This document shows positions 42,147 through 50,089 of a stretch of 64,000 bases of DNA, one piece after another. Where the stretch lies: assembly GCF_003843835.1 (NCBI RefSeq), contig NZ_RKQL01000003.1, positions 1 through 64,000 of the forward strand. Reading direction: 5' to 3'. Under the pieces are notes generated by a model that did not search any database, had not been told where the DNA came from, and saw only the letters and a program-made list of their open reading frames with translations. A program made the translations under genes and the position numbers. This DNA comes from Tibeticola sediminis (lineage in GTDB: Bacteria; Pseudomonadota; Gammaproteobacteria; Burkholderiales; Burkholderiaceae_C). Positions within the stretch are counted from its first letter, which is position 1. Each line of letters begins with the position of its first letter.

Positions 42147-42307
42147 GGCAACGCTGAACCAGTCCCTCGCGTGCCGCGCATCCCGGCTGCGGGCGGTCTG
42201 CTTCGTTGCAAATCCTCGCCATAGCTGCGGCTATGGCTGTGGTTTGCGCCTCGCACCCCATCCCGCGGCCGGGCGCGCGCCATCACGGGAACTGATTCAG
42301 CGTTGCC
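42147..42307. repeat. Family A palindromic repeat, copy A4, upstream of pilM
   Basis: 161-bp element in the opposite orientation to A2 and A3, bounded by GGCAACGCTGAACCAGT and CAGCGTTGCC. The conserved hairpin is at 42208-42247, with inner arms GCCATAGC/GCTATGGC and one change in the internal loop. It lies between divergent pilM and mrcA, 43 bp from the pilM start codon, so it probably interrupts or replaces the original pilM promoter region. Flanks TTAG and TTGC do not form a clear target duplication. Confidence 0.9.
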
Positions 42308-42624
42308 TTGCATTTCACTTCAATCCTAGCAGTAAGCCTCTTGCTGCACGGGGGAAAATCGCACCGGACTCCTGGCAAGCGTTGCCAAAAGCCGACGCTT
42401 CGGCAACCCGGCCTTCTCCTTCGCAGCCCGTTTCGCCCCTGAATTTCGGAGCGAAACCCACCGTGGCCGCTTCAGACCCGCCGCAGGAGAGGAGAAGGGT
42501 GCCACCCTCCGGAAAGCCAGACCGCTGGAGCTAAGATAATCCACCGCCGAACCTTGCCTGCACGGGCGAACCCAACTTCGCCCAGCCGCCCGCCCATCTC
42601 AACCGATCCATCCCTCGGAACTCC
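42308..42624. promoter_or_regulatory. Divergent intergenic region between the pilM repeat and mrcA
   Basis: 317 bp with no gene. It holds two small inverted repeats: GTTGCC/GGCAAC at 42381-42407 and GTTTCGC/GCGAAAC at 42430-42457. A -10-like GATAAT lies at about 42534-42540, with no convincing -35. Promoters for mrcA (plus) and perhaps pilMNOPQ (minus) should be here or just inside the repeat, but I cannot place them firmly. GC content and codon pattern give no sign of a missed gene. Confidence 0.4.
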
Positions 42625-45036
42625 ATGCCCTCGTCCGAACCGACCGGAACGCCCGGTGCATCGCCGCAGCCCCGCGCGGCACAGCGGCCTTGGTGGCTGC
42701 GGCTCTTGTTGTGGAGCCTCGGCCTATTCGCCGCGGGTGCCGTCACCGTGGCCCTCCTCGTGGGGGTGGCGCTGGCCGTAGCCTATCCGAATCTGCCGGA
42801 CGTCTCGAACCTGACCGACTACCGGCCCAAGCTGCCGCTGCGGGTGTACACGGAAGACGGCGTGCTGATGGGTGAGTTCGGCGAAGAGCGGCGACAGCTG
42901 ACGCCGATCTCGGAAATTCCGAAGGTCATGAAGGACGCGGTGCTCGCCGTCGAAGACGCCCGCTTTTATCAGCACGGTGGTGTCGACTATCTCGGTGTGA
43001 TCCGCGCGGGCTTGGCCAACCTCGGAAAACTCAAGAGCCAGGGCGCGTCGACCATCACGATGCAGGTCGCACGCAACGTCTACCTGTCGGCCGAGAAGAC
43101 GTACACGCGCAAGATTTACGAAATCCTGCTGACCTTCAAGCTGGAGCATCTGCTGACGAAAGACCAGATCCTCGAGATCTACATGAACCAGATCTATCTG
43201 GGCAACCGGGCCTACGGATTCGCCGCTGCGGCAGAGACCTATTTCGGCAAGCCGCTCAAGGACATCACGATCGCCGAGGCGGCCATGCTCGCGGGACTGC
43301 CCAAGGCGCCTTCGGCCTACAACCCGATTGCCAACCCCGCACGGGCCCGGGCGCGTCAGCTCTACATCATCGACCGCATGCTCGAAAACGGCTTCATCAC
43401 CCGCGAGCAAGCCGAAGCCGCGAAGAAAGAGCCGCTGCACATCCGCACGCCCAGCGATAGCAGCCGTCTGCATGCCGAGTACGTGGCGGAAACGGCGCGA
43501 CAACTGATTTTTGCCCAATACGGTGAAGAGACCTACACGCGGGGCTTCAACGTGTACACGACCGTCTCATCGCGCGACCAACGGGCGGCGTACGAGGCCG
43601 TCCGCCAGGGCATCATGGACTACGAGCGGCGCCAGGTGTATCGCGGTCCGGAAACCTTCATCGAGCTGCCGAGCGACCCGCGTGCATGGGATGACGCGAT
43701 CGACGACGCGCTCGCCGAGCATCCCGACAACGGCGACGTGCTCGCGGCCGTGGTGCTCGAAGCCCAGCCGAAGAAGGTCGTGGCCGTGCGCGCCAATGGT
43801 GAACGCATCGAGATCACGGGCGAAGGCTTGCGGCCGGCGCAATCGGGGCTATCGGACAAGGCCACTCCGAAGATTCGCATTCGCCCCGGCGCGGTCATCC
43901 GCGTCATGCGCACCGCTCAAAACCGCTGGGAAATCACGCAACTGCCCGAAGTCGAAGCGGCTTTCGTCTCGATGGATCCGCGCAGCGGCGCCATCCGCGC
44001 GCTCGTCGGGGGTTTTGACTTCAACAAGAACAAGTTCAACCACGTCACGCAAGCCTGGAGGCAGCCGGGGTCGAGCTTCAAGCCCTTCATCTACTCGGCC
44101 GCGCTCGAAAAAGGCTTCACGCCGACGACCGTCGTCAACGACGCACCCCTGTTTTTCGATGCCGGCGTCACCGGCGGGCAGCCCTGGGAGCCGAAGAATT
44201 ACGACGGCAAGTTCGAAGGGCCCATGCCGTTGCACACGGCACTGGCGAAATCGAAAAACATGGTCTCGATCCGCGTGCTGCAAGCCATCGGGCCGCGCTA
44301 TGCCCAGGAGTGGATTACCCGCTTTGGCTTCGACCCGGACAAGCACCCGCCGTATCTGACGATGGCGCTCGGCGCCGGATCGGTGACGCCGATGCAGATG
44401 GTCACGGCGTATTCGGTGTTTGCCAACGGCGGCCGGCGCGTGAGCCCGTGGCTGGTGACCCGCATCACGGATCAACGTGGCAAGGTGTTGCTGCAGACGC
44501 AGCCGCCCGCGCCGGATGCGACCCCGCAGGCGATCGAGCCGCGCAACGCCTTCATCATGAACCGGCTGCTGCAGGAAGTGGCGCGATCGGGCACGGCGGC
44601 CAAGGCGTATGCCACGCTCAAGCGCCCGGACATCGCCGGGAAAACCGGCACCACCAACGACTCGATCGACACCTGGTTTGCCGGCTACCAGCCAACTCTT
44701 GCCGCGGTCATCTGGATGGGTTACGACCAGCCCCGCTCTCTGGGCGACCGCGAAACCGGCGGCGGGCTGAGCTTGCCCGTCTGGATCCGCTATATGCAAA
44801 CGGCGCTCAATGGCGTCCCGGTCACCGAACTCGAACCACCCGAGGGCGTCGTGAACGTGGGGGGGGAGTGGTATTACGCCGAATATGCGCCGGGCTCGGG
44901 GGTGAGCAACCTGGGCCTCGAGGATCGCATGCCCAGCATGCCGGAGTCGGGCGATGCACCCCGCCCAGCGGCGCCGGCTGCGCCGCCCGCGCCGTCCGAG
45001 GAACGGCGACGCATCCTCGACCTCTTCAAGGATTGA
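42625..45036 (+). CDS. mrcA: Penicillin-binding protein 1A
   Basis: Bifunctional peptidoglycan synthase. 803 residues: Pro/Ala-rich cytoplasmic tail, membrane anchor (about 25-55), GT51 glycosyltransferase domain (catalytic Glu in AVEDARFYQHGGVDY, and STITMQVARNVYLS), an OB-like insert, and the transpeptidase domain with SSFK (catalytic Ser), SKN and KTGTT motifs. It ends in a Pro/Ala-rich tail. Divergence from pilMNOPQ is a conserved proteobacterial order. ATG 42625 precedes a proline-rich tail and has no strong ribosome site; CTCGGAAC is the best upstream match. Confidence 0.95.
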   Translation: MPSSEPTGTPGASPQPRAAQRPWWLRLLLWSLGLFAAGAVTVALLVGVALAVAYPNLPDVSNLTDYRPKLPLRVYTEDGVLMGEFGEERRQLTPISEIPKVMKDAVLAVEDARFYQHGGVDYLGVIRAGLANLGKLKSQGASTITMQVARNVYLSAEKTYTRKIYEILLTFKLEHLLTKDQILEIYMNQIYLGNRAYGFAAAAETYFGKPLKDITIAEAAMLAGLPKAPSAYNPIANPARARARQLYIIDRMLENGFITREQAEAAKKEPLHIRTPSDSSRLHAEYVAETARQLIFAQYGEETYTRGFNVYTTVSSRDQRAAYEAVRQGIMDYERRQVYRGPETFIELPSDPRAWDDAIDDALAEHPDNGDVLAAVVLEAQPKKVVAVRANGERIEITGEGLRPAQSGLSDKATPKIRIRPGAVIRVMRTAQNRWEITQLPEVEAAFVSMDPRSGAIRALVGGFDFNKNKFNHVTQAWRQPGSSFKPFIYSAALEKGFTPTTVVNDAPLFFDAGVTGGQPWEPKNYDGKFEGPMPLHTALAKSKNMVSIRVLQAIGPRYAQEWITRFGFDPDKHPPYLTMALGAGSVTPMQMVTAYSVFANGGRRVSPWLVTRITDQRGKVLLQTQPPAPDATPQAIEPRNAFIMNRLLQEVARSGTAAKAYATLKRPDIAGKTGTTNDSIDTWFAGYQPTLAAVIWMGYDQPRSLGDRETGGGLSLPVWIRYMQTALNGVPVTELEPPEGVVNVGGEWYYAEYAPGSGVSNLGLEDRMPSMPESGDAPRPAAPAAPPAPSEERRRILDLFKD

Positions 45037-45072
45037 GGCGCCGCGTGCGTGACGCAGCGGCCTCGCGCGCGC

Positions 45073-45405
45073 TTACCGCGGTGAGAAGTCGAGGCTTCGG
45101 CCTGCTTGGGCGCTGGCGTCTCGGCTCAGCCGGTCGAAGAACTCGCTCTGATCTTTGGTGTCGCGCCAGTGTGTGCCGTCGAAGCGGTAGTGGTAGCCGC
45201 CAAAACGGCTGGCCATCCAGACTTCGTGCAAGGGCTTTTGCAGGTTGATGACGATCTGACTGCGGTCCGGAAAGATCAAAGTCACCATGCCGCCGACGCG
45301 CTGGTTGTCGATGTCGGCGTCGCTCTCTTCGTTGATGCGGTCACACGCTTGTTCGACCTGCCGCAGCAGGGTTTCGGCGTGTTCGAGGTATTCGAGGTCG
45401 GTCAT
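45073..45405 (-). CDS. cyaY: Iron donor protein CyaY (frataxin homologue)
   Basis: Iron-binding regulator of Fe-S cluster assembly. 110 residues: acidic first helix ([30 protein letters not shown]), strands with [39 protein letters not shown], then a C-terminal helix. All are typical of bacterial frataxin. Only 12 bp separate its ATG (45405) from the divergent ATG of lptM, so promoters on each side must overlap the other gene. Convergent with mrcA. Confidence 0.95.
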   Translation of the reverse strand: MTDLEYLEHAETLLRQVEQACDRINEESDADIDNQRVGGMVTLIFPDRSQIVINLQKPLHEVWMASRFGGYHYRFDGTHWRDTKDQSEFFDRLSRDASAQAGRSLDFSPR

Positions 45406-45411
45406 TACAAT
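45406..45411 (+). promoter_or_regulatory. -10-like hexamer giving a leaderless lptM start
   Basis: TACAAT lies in the 12-bp gap between the divergent cyaY and lptM start codons and is followed by six bases and the lptM ATG. The -35 would fall inside cyaY (about 45382-45388), where no good match exists. Confidence 0.35.
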
Positions 45412-45417
45412 CCGCGG

Positions 45418-45555
45418 ATGTTCCTGAAGCGCTTGATTCTAGGGGGCGGCATTGCCCTCGTTGCCGTTGCGGCCACCTCCGGCTGTGGACAAAAAGGCCC
45501 GCTCGTGCTGCCCCCCGCTGCAGTGCCCGCGTCGGCGCCGGGAGCCGCGCGATGA
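45418..45555 (+). CDS. lptM: LptM-like small outer-membrane lipoprotein
   Basis: 45-residue lipoprotein: signal peptide with lipobox TSGC (Cys23), directly followed by GQKGPLVLP, the signature of the YifL/LptM family. In E. coli LptM helps assemble the LPS transporter LptDE; whether that holds here is inference. It lies between cyaY and lysA as in many proteobacteria. Its TGA overlaps the lysA ATG (ATGA). No Shine-Dalgarno sequence precedes ATG 45418. Confidence 0.92.
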   Translation: MFLKRLILGGGIALVAVAATSGCGQKGPLVLPPAAVPASAPGAAR

Positions 45556-46835
45556 CGGCACCCCGACTGCCCGGCCATCCGCATCTGGCCTACCGCGATG
45601 GACGGCTCTGGCTCGAGGCGGTCGCGCTCGACACGCTCGCCGAACGCTTTGGGACGCCCTTGTTCGTCTATTCGAAGGCGGCCATGCTCGAGGCGCTCTC
45701 GGCGTACCAACGCGGGCTCGAAGGCCGTGATGGCCTCATCTGCTATGCGATGAAAGCCAACTCCACGCTCGCCGTGCTGCAGCTGTTCGCGCGTGCGGGC
45801 TGTGGCTTTGACATCGTCTCGGGCGGCGAGCTCCAACGAGCGCTGGCAGCGGGCGCAGACCCCGCAAAAATCATTTTCTCAGGGGTGGGCAAGACCCGCG
45901 CCGAAATGAACGCCGCCCTCGACGCGGGCATCGGCTGCTTCAACGTCGAAAGCGAAGCCGAACTCGAAGTGCTCTCGGCCGTGGCGCTCGCCCGCGGCCA
46001 GCGCGCGCCCGTGAGCCTGCGCGTGAACCCAAACGTCGATGCCAAGACGCATCCCTATATTTCCACCGGCCTCAAAAGCAACAAATTCGGCATCGCGCAC
46101 GAGCGCGCGGTGCGGGTCTATCGGCATGCCGCTGGCCTACCCGGGCTGCGGGTGATCGGCATCGACTGCCACATCGGCTCGCAAATCACCGACAGCACCC
46201 CGTATCTCGACGCGCTCGAACGCGTGCTGGACCTGGTCGACGCGATCGAGGCCGAGGGCCTGCGGCTCGAGCACCTCGATTTCGGCGGTGGCCTGGGCAT
46301 CGACTACCACGGCGAAACGCCCCCCGCAGCCGACGCCCTGTGGCGCTTGCTGCTCGAGCGGCTCGATGCACGCGGCTATGGAAATCGACGTCTGCTGGTC
46401 GAGCCCGGGCGTTCGCTCGTGGGCAACGCCGGCGTGTGCCTGACCGAGGTGCTGTACCTCAAGCCCGGCGACGAGAAAAACTTCTGCATCGTCGACGCCG
46501 CCATGAACGATCTGCCGCGGCCCGCGATGTACGAGGCTTACCACGAGATCGTGCCGCTGCGGCCTGGTGCAGCGCGGTCGGATGCGCCGCTGTGGGATGT
46601 CGTCGGCCCGGTCTGTGAAAGTGGCGACTGGCTCGGGCGTGACCGCGCCCTCGATCCGGCGGTGGGTGACCGACTCGCCGTGCTCTCGGCCGGGGCCTAC
46701 TGCATGAGCATGGCGAGCAACTACAACACCCGCCCCCGCGCGGCCGAGGTGCTGGTGGACGGCGCCGCCGTGCATCTCATCCGGCAGCGTGAGCGCTTGC
46801 CGGATTTGTGGAAACACGAAATGCTCCTGGATTGA
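45552..46835 (+). CDS. lysA: Diaminopimelate decarboxylase
   Basis: Last step of lysine synthesis: PLP-dependent decarboxylation of meso-diaminopimelate. 427 residues, alanine-racemase-type barrel with the PLP Lys in ICYAMKANSTLAVL (about 60), HIGSQI, the FGGGLGIDYHG phosphate loop, EPGRSLVGNAGV, and the active-site CESGDWLGRDR segment. Coupled to lptM by an ATGA overlap. Downstream are a D-like fragment and a family B repeat, and then the convergent DUF4010 gene. Confidence 0.96.
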   Translation: MTAPRLPGHPHLAYRDGRLWLEAVALDTLAERFGTPLFVYSKAAMLEALSAYQRGLEGRDGLICYAMKANSTLAVLQLFARAGCGFDIVSGGELQRALAAGADPAKIIFSGVGKTRAEMNAALDAGIGCFNVESEAELEVLSAVALARGQRAPVSLRVNPNVDAKTHPYISTGLKSNKFGIAHERAVRVYRHAAGLPGLRVIGIDCHIGSQITDSTPYLDALERVLDLVDAIEAEGLRLEHLDFGGGLGIDYHGETPPAADALWRLLLERLDARGYGNRRLLVEPGRSLVGNAGVCLTEVLYLKPGDEKNFCIVDAAMNDLPRPAMYEAYHEIVPLRPGAARSDAPLWDVVGPVCESGDWLGRDRALDPAVGDRLAVLSAGAYCMSMASNYNTRPRAAEVLVDGAAVHLIRQRERLPDLWKHEMLLD

Positions 46836-46845
46836 GAGCACCTGA

Positions 46846-46957
46846 GCGCCGTTTCACGCCGGCATCCGGCCCAAAAGCCTCAAGACAAAGCCCGAACCCC
46901 CGCTTTTGGCCCCCGAGCGCCGGACCGGCGCAATACCAAGGACGGGTTCAGCGTAGC
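46846..46957. repeat. D-like and A-end-like repeat fragments after lysA
   Basis: 46846-46878 (GCGCCGTTTCACGCCGGC, then ATCCGGCCCAAAAGC) matches the second half of family D. At 46941-46957, GACGGGTTCAGCGTAGCC resembles a family A right end with one base changed, directly abutting repeat B2. Between them is unremarkable GC-rich DNA. The region looks like a site where repeats have landed repeatedly. Confidence 0.45.
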
Positions 46958-47124
46958 CTCAGAGGCTGAGAGGGAATTGGGCGTGCCCGAAGGGGCGCCC
47001 CAAAACGCGCCCGAGTAGGCGCAAAGCACAGCCGTAGCTCGGGCTACGGCGCGCATTTGCAACGCCCTCGGGCGTGTTTTGGGGCGTCAAAGCGGGCATG
47101 ACCAATTCCCTCTCAGCCTCTCAG
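46958..47124. repeat. Family B palindromic repeat, copy B2
   Basis: 167-bp element, nearly identical to B1 at 10031-10197. Terminal repeats CTCAGAGGCTGAGAGGG... and its inverse match at 22 of 23 positions. The hairpin is at 47021-47060 with GCCGTAGC/GCTACGGC inner arms. It lies between convergent lysA and the DUF4010 gene, and its right end supplies that gene's TGA stop (47121-47123). Confidence 0.9.
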
Positions 47125-48422
47125 CCAAACACGCCGCCCAGCCAAGCCAGCAAGCCCACGAACACGGCGGTATGACCGAGCAGCCCGCCGAGTGCGGCGC
47201 GCGCATACACCCAGCCGCCGCTGACGGCCGCGACGACCGACTTCGCCAAGCCGTGCACGGTCAGTGCCCCCAGCACCGCCCACAGCAAGGGGAAATGGGC
47301 ATCCTGAGCGCTGACGGGCGCAGGACCCTGGGCCAGCACGGCCGCCACGGCCGAGTGCAGTTCGAACAGCGCCGCCAGCAGGGTCGTCGCCCAAAGGCCC
47401 GCATCGCCCAGCCCTGCGCGCGCCGCCTGGGTCAGGGCCGTGACGCCTGTGAGCGCGACCGCCACGCCCGCGGCCTGCGGCAGGCTGAACATGCGCTCAC
47501 TGGGAGGCAGCGGCCCCGACTCGACGCCCGACAGATCCTGCGTGTGCGTGCCACGCAGCAGCCACATGCCCCAAAACGCCGCGAAGCCGGCGCCCGCCAG
47601 TGCCGGCAGGGCCAACAGCCGCACCCAGGAGGGTTGCACCGTGCCCGCAACCAGCAGCAGCTGCACCATGGTCGCCACACAACTGAGAACGCCGACGGCG
47701 GCTTGCGTTCGAACGACGGCGGGCTCCTGCGCCTGAGCGCGAGCGACCAGACCGGCCTGGGCGATGGTGGCCGTGCTGCTGACGAAACCGGCGGAAACGG
47801 CCGAGAGCACCAGCGCTTGGCGCGCACGCAACAAGCGCCGCGCCAGGTGGCCGAGCGCCTGCACAGCCAGCATCAAAGCCAGAAGCTTGAGCAGCACATG
47901 CGGATTGAGCACCGGCCCCCAGAGCGGCCGATCGGGCACGACCGGCAGCGCGACCAGCAACAGCGCGGCGAGGATGATGCCGTCGCGCACCTCGCCCTCG
48001 GTGAGCCACTGGCGCGCAAAGCGATGCAGCGGCTCGCGGGCAGCCAGCAGCGCCGTCAGCGCCACCGCCAGCGCCGAGGCCAAAGCCGGGTCCACCGTGC
48101 ACAGCACGCCGATGAAATAGGTCAGCATCAAGGCGAGTTCGGTCGTGATGCCCGGGTCCTGGCCGCGGTCGCGCCCATACGCGACGACCACCAAGGCCGC
48201 GACCAACAGCGCCCCGACCAACGCCAGGAAAACGCCACCGGCAAGCATGCCCGCCGCGCCCATGACCGAGGTGATCGCAAACGTGCGCAGACCCGCGGGT
48301 CGCCGGCTCGCGCCATCGCCTTTGCGCCGCTCCCGCTCGACGCCAACGAGCAGCCCGCAACCGAGCGCGGCCGCCAGCAGCGCCACCGCGTGGAGGAAAT
48401 CCGGGGAGCCGATGCCGTTCAT
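47121..48422 (-). CDS. MgtC/DUF4010-family membrane protein
   Basis: 433 residues, strongly hydrophobic, about 12 predicted helices. The N-terminal part (ALGCGLLVGVERERR, GLRTFAITSVMGAAGM) is MgtC/SapB-like. The C-terminal half (SAVSAGFVSSTATIAQAGL and the GGWVYARAALGGLLGH end) matches DUF4010. Function unknown; MgtC homologues are linked to Mg2+ or acid stress. The start ATG 48422 has a -10-like TAGCAT six bases before it and no ribosome site. The stop codon lies in a family B repeat, so the natural C-terminus may have been altered. Confidence 0.82.
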   Translation of the reverse strand: MNGIGSPDFLHAVALLAAALGCGLLVGVERERRKGDGASRRPAGLRTFAITSVMGAAGMLAGGVFLALVGALLVAALVVVAYGRDRGQDPGITTELALMLTYFIGVLCTVDPALASALAVALTALLAAREPLHRFARQWLTEGEVRDGIILAALLLVALPVVPDRPLWGPVLNPHVLLKLLALMLAVQALGHLARRLLRARQALVLSAVSAGFVSSTATIAQAGLVARAQAQEPAVVRTQAAVGVLSCVATMVQLLLVAGTVQPSWVRLLALPALAGAGFAAFWGMWLLRGTHTQDLSGVESGPLPPSERMFSLPQAAGVAVALTGVTALTQAARAGLGDAGLWATTLLAALFELHSAVAAVLAQGPAPVSAQDAHFPLLWAVLGALTVHGLAKSVVAAVSGGWVYARAALGGLLGHTAVFVGLLAWLGGVFG

Positions 48423-48457
48423 GCAGCGATGCTACCCTGCGCGGACAATCGATCCCC

Positions 48458-50005
48458 ATGAACAACGCCACACCCATCGCCCTCCCGCCCTTCATCGCGC
48501 CCATGCGCTTCGACGACCCGCAAGCCGCGCTGGCCCAGGTGCAACGCATCTACGCCGACGCGCTGGCGCACCTGCGCGACCACCTGCGCCGCTATGCCGC
48601 TGGAGAGGCCTATGCCGGCCTGGACGCCGACGCCCCCTGGCCACGCGTACGCGCGCACTACCCGTTCGTGCGCATCGAGGTGAGCGAGCGCACGCCGGTC
48701 GATCCCGGCCTGGCCTGGGGTTTCGTCGCCGGTCCCGGCCGCTTCGAGACGACGGTGACGCGGCCCGACCTCTTTGGCCCCTATCTGCTGGCCCAATTCA
48801 CCGCGCTGCGCGCCAACCACGGCGTGGCGATCGAAGTGGGCACGAGCCACCAGCCCATCCCCTTGCCTTTCGCGGGCGTCGCCGAAGACTCGGTCGAAGC
48901 CGACCTGCCCGAAGCGCGCCGCCAGCGCCTGCGCGAAGTCTTCGACCTGCCCGACCTCAGCGCGATGGACGACGGCATCGCCAACGGCACGGCCATCCTG
49001 CAGCCGGGCGAAGCGCAGCCGCTCGCGCTCTTTACCGCGCCGCGTGTGGACTACTCGCTGCACCGCCTGCGCCACTACACCGGCACGGCGCCGGAGTGGT
49101 TCCAGAACTTCGTGTTGTTCACCAATTACCAGTTCTACATCGACGAGTTCGTCGCACTTGCCGAAGCCGAAATGGATCGGCCCGACAGCGACTATCTCGC
49201 CTTCGTCGCACCCGGCAACGTCGTCACCTGGCGACGCGGCCTGCCGGAGGCCGAGCGCGCGGCCTGGCTCGCGGCACCGCAAGGGGTGGCGCCGGCCCGG
49301 CTGCCGCAAATGCCCGCCTGGCACCTGCTGCGCGCCGACCGCAGCGGCATCAGCATGGTCAACATCGGCGTCGGCCCATCCAACGCCAAAACCATCACCG
49401 ACCACATCGCCGTGCTGCGCCCGCATGCGTGGATCATGCTGGGCCACTGCGCGGGGCTGCGCAACAGCCAGCGGCTGGGTGACTATGTGCTGGCCCACGC
49501 CTATGTGCGCGAGGACCATGTGCTCGACGAGGAACTGCCGCTGTGGGTGCCGATTCCGGCGCTGGCCGAGGTGCAGGTCGCGCTCGAGACCGCAGTCGAA
49601 GCCGTCACCGGACTCGAAGGCGCCGAGCTCAAGCGCGTGCTGCGCACCGGCACCGTGGCCAGCACCGACAACCGCAACTGGGAGTTGTTGCCCTCACGCG
49701 ATGCGCTCACCACGCCCGAGCGGCGCTTCAGCCAGAGCCGGGCGATCGCGCTCGACATGGAAAGCGCGACGCTGGCAGCCAACGGTTTTCGCTTCCGGGT
49801 GCCCTACGGCACGCTGCTGTGCGTCTCCGACAAGCCGCTGCACGGCGAAATCAAGCTGCCGGGCATGGCCAACGCCTTCTACCGCGAGCGCGTGGGCCAG
49901 CATCTGCGCATCGGCCTCGCCGCCGTCGAGCGCTTGCGCGCCGCCGGCCCCGAGCGGCTGCACAGCCGCAAGCTGCGCAGCTTCAACGAGGTGGCGTTTC
50001 AATAG
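48458..50005 (+). CDS. amn: AMP nucleosidase
   Basis: Hydrolyses AMP to adenine and ribose 5-phosphate, adjusting adenylate pools. 515 residues, two-domain Amn type: an N-terminal AMP-nucleosidase-specific domain (about 1-190) and a C-terminal phosphorylase-like domain with SMVNIGVGPSNAKTITDHIAVLRPHAWIMLGHCAGLR, GTVASTDNRNWEL, and ALDMESATLAANGFRFRVPYGTLLCVSDKP. The segment LDMESAT is the nucleoside-binding part. The start ATG 48458 follows GACAAT by 8 nt with no ribosome site. Divergent from the DUF4010 gene by 35 bp. Confidence 0.94.
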   Translation: MNNATPIALPPFIAPMRFDDPQAALAQVQRIYADALAHLRDHLRRYAAGEAYAGLDADAPWPRVRAHYPFVRIEVSERTPVDPGLAWGFVAGPGRFETTVTRPDLFGPYLLAQFTALRANHGVAIEVGTSHQPIPLPFAGVAEDSVEADLPEARRQRLREVFDLPDLSAMDDGIANGTAILQPGEAQPLALFTAPRVDYSLHRLRHYTGTAPEWFQNFVLFTNYQFYIDEFVALAEAEMDRPDSDYLAFVAPGNVVTWRRGLPEAERAAWLAAPQGVAPARLPQMPAWHLLRADRSGISMVNIGVGPSNAKTITDHIAVLRPHAWIMLGHCAGLRNSQRLGDYVLAHAYVREDHVLDEELPLWVPIPALAEVQVALETAVEAVTGLEGAELKRVLRTGTVASTDNRNWELLPSRDALTTPERRFSQSRAIALDMESATLAANGFRFRVPYGTLLCVSDKPLHGEIKLPGMANAFYRERVGQHLRIGLAAVERLRAAGPERLHSRKLRSFNEVAFQ

Positions 50006-50089
50006 CCCACAAGGTGTGGCCCCACATACCCTCGGGCATCTGCGCTGCGTTTACGTGCGCTTCATACATCGGTCGTATCCTTGCGCCCC

